Assembly (NCBI GenBank): GCA_014843695.1
Contig: CM026400.1
Span: 45,174,638 to 45,238,637, forward strand
Length of the DNA stretch: 64,000 bases
Direction: 5' to 3'
Source: Archivesica marissinica
Lineage: Eukaryota; Mollusca; Bivalvia; Venerida; Vesicomyidae
Below, piece after piece: positions 53,701-59,700 of this stretch. Under the pieces are notes generated by a model, which saw only the letters and a list, made by a program, of their open reading frames with translations, did not search any database and was not told the origin of the DNA. The position numbers and the translations under genes were made by a program. The first letter of the stretch is position 1, and each line of letters starts with the position of its first letter.

Positions 53701-56700
53701 TTTTTTTAATTATACATTTATTTATCGTCGCTACCGGTTGCCCATTTCAGCGACGCCTCCTGAAGAGATTAGACATTTTAGATTTTTGAAGGATAGTGCA
53801 ATGATACAGACAGAAACCCATTCCAGAGTCTCCTCTGGTTCTTTTACGTGCACGGTGTAAAGCACCGACACAAGACCGTGGTGTAACATCCCATCTGAAA
53901 GACTGTTAATTTTATTATGGTCAGACGGGGGATCGAACCTGCGATCCCTGGATTACCAGTCCAACGTGTTAAACACTGGACTACAGATCCATCTGTATTT
54001 TATATTTAATGGCAATATTGTGTCTTTTAAGTTTTAAGCCTTTGTTGAAATTTATTAATACCCAAGAGATGTGGTAACATCAACGCGAATCAAGTGTTTC
54101 GTGGAATACATCGCCTTCTAACTATTTGGTGAAGCTTGTACCTGTATATTTAATTATTAGGTATGGCTACGATTATTCGAATATTCAATCGATAGTCCAA
54201 ATATCCGAATACTATTGGATATAATAATATTATATTGTCCTCAAAAATGCCACCCGCTCAGTCACACGTTTGGAAATGCTTGAATCGCTCTGAGAATGCA
54301 AAAACTGCTAGGTGTAATAATCTATGCAAATCGGGTACAATATCAATCTGAGTAATCATTTAAAGAAGATGATGTTTACACGTAAAACAGAAATTAAAGT
54401 TAGTTTGGCAATTTTTATAAGAGTTTAAGAGATTTTGAGTTTTTGATAGAATTCTATCTAATATTCGAATACCTTCCCGACCGAATATTCGAATAGTATA
54501 ATCGCTATTCGTTGCAATCCATATTAATTATCTATCTATTCATACTACCAAACTCCACTTTCAGGTATTTGTTTGTTTGTTTGGGTTTTACGCCTGCATC
54601 AGCACCATTTTGGGCTATATTGCCGGTGGGCAGTTTACCTTACAACACCATTCCTGGGCAAGCTCCAGCGGTTAACCAGTACTTGGTGCACCAACCTCCG
54701 TAAAGAAACTTTTTCATATAAATGAGACATGGCCTGAGCGGGGCTCGAACGGGTGACCATCAGTGATGATAGGTTACAGTGGTATACAAGTCAGCGAATT
54801 TAACAACTCAACCACGGAGGCAGACCCTTTCAGGTATTAAAGGCAGGTAGTACGGGCCAGAGTGACATGATATTAACACGAGGACAGTAGAACAGACAGC
54901 AATGTCGCTCGCCACTTTAACTTCTAAGTGTGACATTAACCCGACATCGGACACAACTCAACATTTTCAAACAATTGTAAGTCGTGATAGCGCAGTGGAT
55001 GCGCGTTCGCTTCAGGTGCGAAAGGTTTAAATTCCACGTTGCCTCTTCTCTCTCCCTCGTGGCGATGGATTCCATCAGGAATGAGGTCTCGAGAGTGATT
55101 AATATAAGTTGAAATAACTTGTTTCGCAATCGAGCTAAAATAAATTTGTATAAACTAAACAATTGCCCAAATGCATTTACTGTATGCTGTGGCGATCTTA
55201 AATAAATTTATATAGTTAGTTGGTTACCGGGGTGATAGAACAGAAAGAAGGAAAACATGTTTGTTGTATTTTTTGATATTTGTTAAAATAAATTCCATCA
55301 ACATACATGTATAATAACATTGGAAAATATCTTTTCACATTCTCTTCTATTCTATAAAATTTCAATAAATGTACGTACTGAGGAGCACAAAGGCAGGTAA
55401 ATCCACTAGCGTCCTGTTGTATACATGTAGCGGCATTTAGGCATGGGCCAGAATCACAATCCTCCATAGAATAAACACCGGACAACCCTGAAATATATTC
55501 TGATGAACAGAGGTTTCAAAAGATATGGATGGGAACGGAAACGAGACGGTCCAATGGCATCCACAAAGAATTGATCCCACATTCTATTAAAGATGGCATA
55601 ATAAGGTTGTTCTCTGATGAACAATATAATCTGTACCTGAGATAATGTTATGTTATATTTCGGGTTTTACGCCTGCATCAGCACCATTTTGGGCTATATC
55701 GCCGGCGGGCAGTTTACCTAACAACACCTTTCCTGGGCAGGCTCCAGCAGTTAACCAGTACTTGGGTGCACCAACCTTCGTAAGAAACTGCCAACTTGTT
55801 CATATAAATGAGACACGGTCTGAGCGGGGATCGAACCCATGACCATCAGTGATGATAGGTTACAGTGGTATACAAGTCAGCGACCTTAACCACTCGACCA
55901 CGGAGGCAGACTCTGAGATAATGTAGAGTATATAATACCTGAGATAATGTAGAGATATATAATACATACCTGAGATACTGTAGAGATATATAATACATAC
56001 ATGAGATACTGTAGAGATATATAATACATACCTGACATAATGTAGAGATATATAATACATACCTGAGATAATGTAGAGATATATAATACATACCTGAGAT
56101 ACTGTAGAGATATATAATACATACCTGAGATACTGTAGATATATATATAATACATACCTGAGATAATGTAGAGATATATAATACATACCTGAGATAATGT
56201 AGAGATATATAATACATACCTGAGATACTGTAGAGATATATAATACATACCTGAGATACTGTAGATATATATATAATACATACCTGAGCTAATGTAGAGA
56301 TATATAATACATACCTGAGATAATGTAGAGATATATAATACATACCTGAGATAATGTAGATAAATATAATACATACCTGAGATAATGTAGATATATATAA
56401 TACATACCTAAGATAATGTAGATATATATAATACATACCTGAGATAATGTAGATATATATAATACATACCTGAGATAATGTAGATATATATAATACATAC
56501 CTGACATAATGTAGATATATATAATACATACCTGACATAATGTAGAGATATATAATACATACCTGAGAAACTGTAGAGATATATAATACATACCTGAGCT
56601 AATGTAGAGATATATAATACATACTTGAGATAATGTAGAGATACATAATACATACCTGAGATAATGTAGAGATATATAATACATACCTGAGATCATGTAG

Positions 56701-59700
56701 AGATATATAATATATACCTGATATAATGTAGAGATATATAATACATACCTGAGATACTGTAGAGATATATAATACATACCTGAGATACTGTAGATATATA
56801 TAATACATACCTGAGATAATGTAGAGATATATAATGCATACCTGAGATACTGTAGATATATATAATACATACATGAGATAATGTAGAGATATATAATACA
56901 TACCTGAGATAATGTAGATATATATAATACCTGAAATAATGTAGAGATATATAATACATACATGAGATAAATGTAGAGATATATAATACATACCTGAGAT
57001 AATGTAGATATATAATACATACCTGAGATAATGTAGATATATATAATACATACCTGAGATAATGTAGATATATATAATACATACCTGAGATAATGTAGAT
57101 ATATATAATACATACCTGAGATAATGTAGAGGTATAATACATACCTGAGATAATATAGATATATATAATACATACCTGAGATAATGTAGAGATATATAAT
57201 ACATACCTGAGATACTGTAGAGATATATAATACATACCTGAGATAATGTAGAGATATATAATACACACCTGAGATACTGTAGAGATATATAATACATACC
57301 TGAGATAATGTAGATATATACAATACATACCTGAGATAATGTAGATATATAATACATACCTGAGATACTGTAGATATATAATATCTGAGATAATGTAGAT
57401 ATATAATACATACCTGAGATATTGTAGATATATATATAATACATACCTGAGATAATGTAGATATATAATATCTGAGATAATGTAGATATATAATACATAC
57501 CTGAGATATTGTAGATATATATAATACATACCTGAGATAATGTAGATATATATAATACATACCTGAGATAATATAGATATATAATACATACCTGAGATAA
57601 TGTAGAGATATATAATACATACCTGAGATAATGTAGATATATAATACATACCTGAGATAATGTAGAGATATATACTACATACCTGAGATAATGTAGAGAT
57701 ATATACTACATACCTGAGATAATGTAGAGATATATAATACATACCTGAGATACTGTAGATATATACAATACAAACCTGAGATAATGTAGATATATACAAT
57801 ACATACCTGAGATAATGTAGAGATATATAATACATACCTGAGATAATGTAGAGATATATAATACCTGAGATGATGTAGAGATATATAATACATACCTGAG
57901 ATAATGTAGATATATAATACATACCTGAGATAATGTAGATATATACAATACATACCTGAGATAATGTCGAGATATATAATACATACCTGAGATACTGTAG
58001 ATATATACAATACAAACCTGAGATAATGTAGAGATATATAATACATACCTGAGATAATGTAGAGGTATATAATGCCTGAGATGATGTAGAGATATATAAT
58101 ACATACCTGAGATAATGTAGAGATATATAATACATACATGAGGTAATGTAGATATATAATACATACCTGAGATATTGTAGATATATATAATACATACATG
58201 AGGTAATGTAGATATATAATACATACCTGAGATAATGTAGAGATATATAATACATACCTGAGATAATGTAGATATATAATACATACCTGAGATATTGTAG
58301 ATATATATAATACATACCTGAGATAATATAGATATATAATACATACCTGAGATATTGTAGATATATATATAATACATACCTGAGATAATGTAGCTATATA
58401 ATATCTGAGATAATGTAGATATATAATACATACCTGAGATATTGTAGATATATATAATACATACCTGAGATAATGTAGATATATAATACATACCTGAGAT
58501 AATGTAGAGATATATAATAAATACCTGAGATAATGTAGATATATAATACATACCTGAGATATTGTAGATATATATAATACATACCTGAGATAATATAGAT
58601 ATATAATACATACCTGAGATAATGTAGAGATATATAATACATACCTGAGATAATGTAGATATATAATACATACCTGAGATAATGTAGAGATATATACTAC
58701 ATACCTGAGATAATGTAGAGATATATACTACATACCTGAGATAATGTAGAGATATATAATACATACCTGAGATACTGTAGATATATACAATACAAACCTG
58801 AGATAATGTAGATATATACAATACATACCTGAGATAATGTAGAGATATATAATACATACCTGAGATAATGTAGAGATATATAATACCTGAGATGATGTAG
58901 AGATATATAATACATACCTGAGATAATGTAGATATATAATACATACCTGAGATAATGTAGATATATACAATACATACCTGAGATAATGTCGAGATATATA
59001 ATACATACCTGAGATACTGTAGATATATACAATACAAACCTGAGATAATGTAGAGATATATAATACATACCTGAGATAATGTAGAGGTATATAATGCCTG
59101 AGATGATGTAGAGATATATAATACATACCTGAGATAATGTAGAGATATATAATACATACATGGGGTAATGTAGATATATAATACATACCTGAGATATTGT
59201 AGATATATATAATACATACATGAGGTAATGTAGATATATAATACATACCTGAGATAATGTAGAGATATATAATACATACCTGAGATAATGTAGATATATA
59301 ATACATACATGAGATAATGTAGATATATAATACATACCGGAGATAATGTAGATATATATAATACATACCTGAGATAATGTAGAGATATATAATACATACC
59401 TGAGATACTGTAGATATATAATACATACCTGAGATAATGTAGATATATATAATACATACCTGAGATACTGTATATATATAATACATACCTGAGATAATGT
59501 AGATATATATAATACATACCTGAGATACTGTAGATATATAATACATACCTGAGATAATGTAGATATATATAATACATACATGAGATAATGTAGAGATATA
59601 TAATACCTGAGATAATGTAGAGATATATAATACATACCTGAGATAATGTAGAGATATATAATACATACCTGAGATACTGTAGAGATATATAATACATACC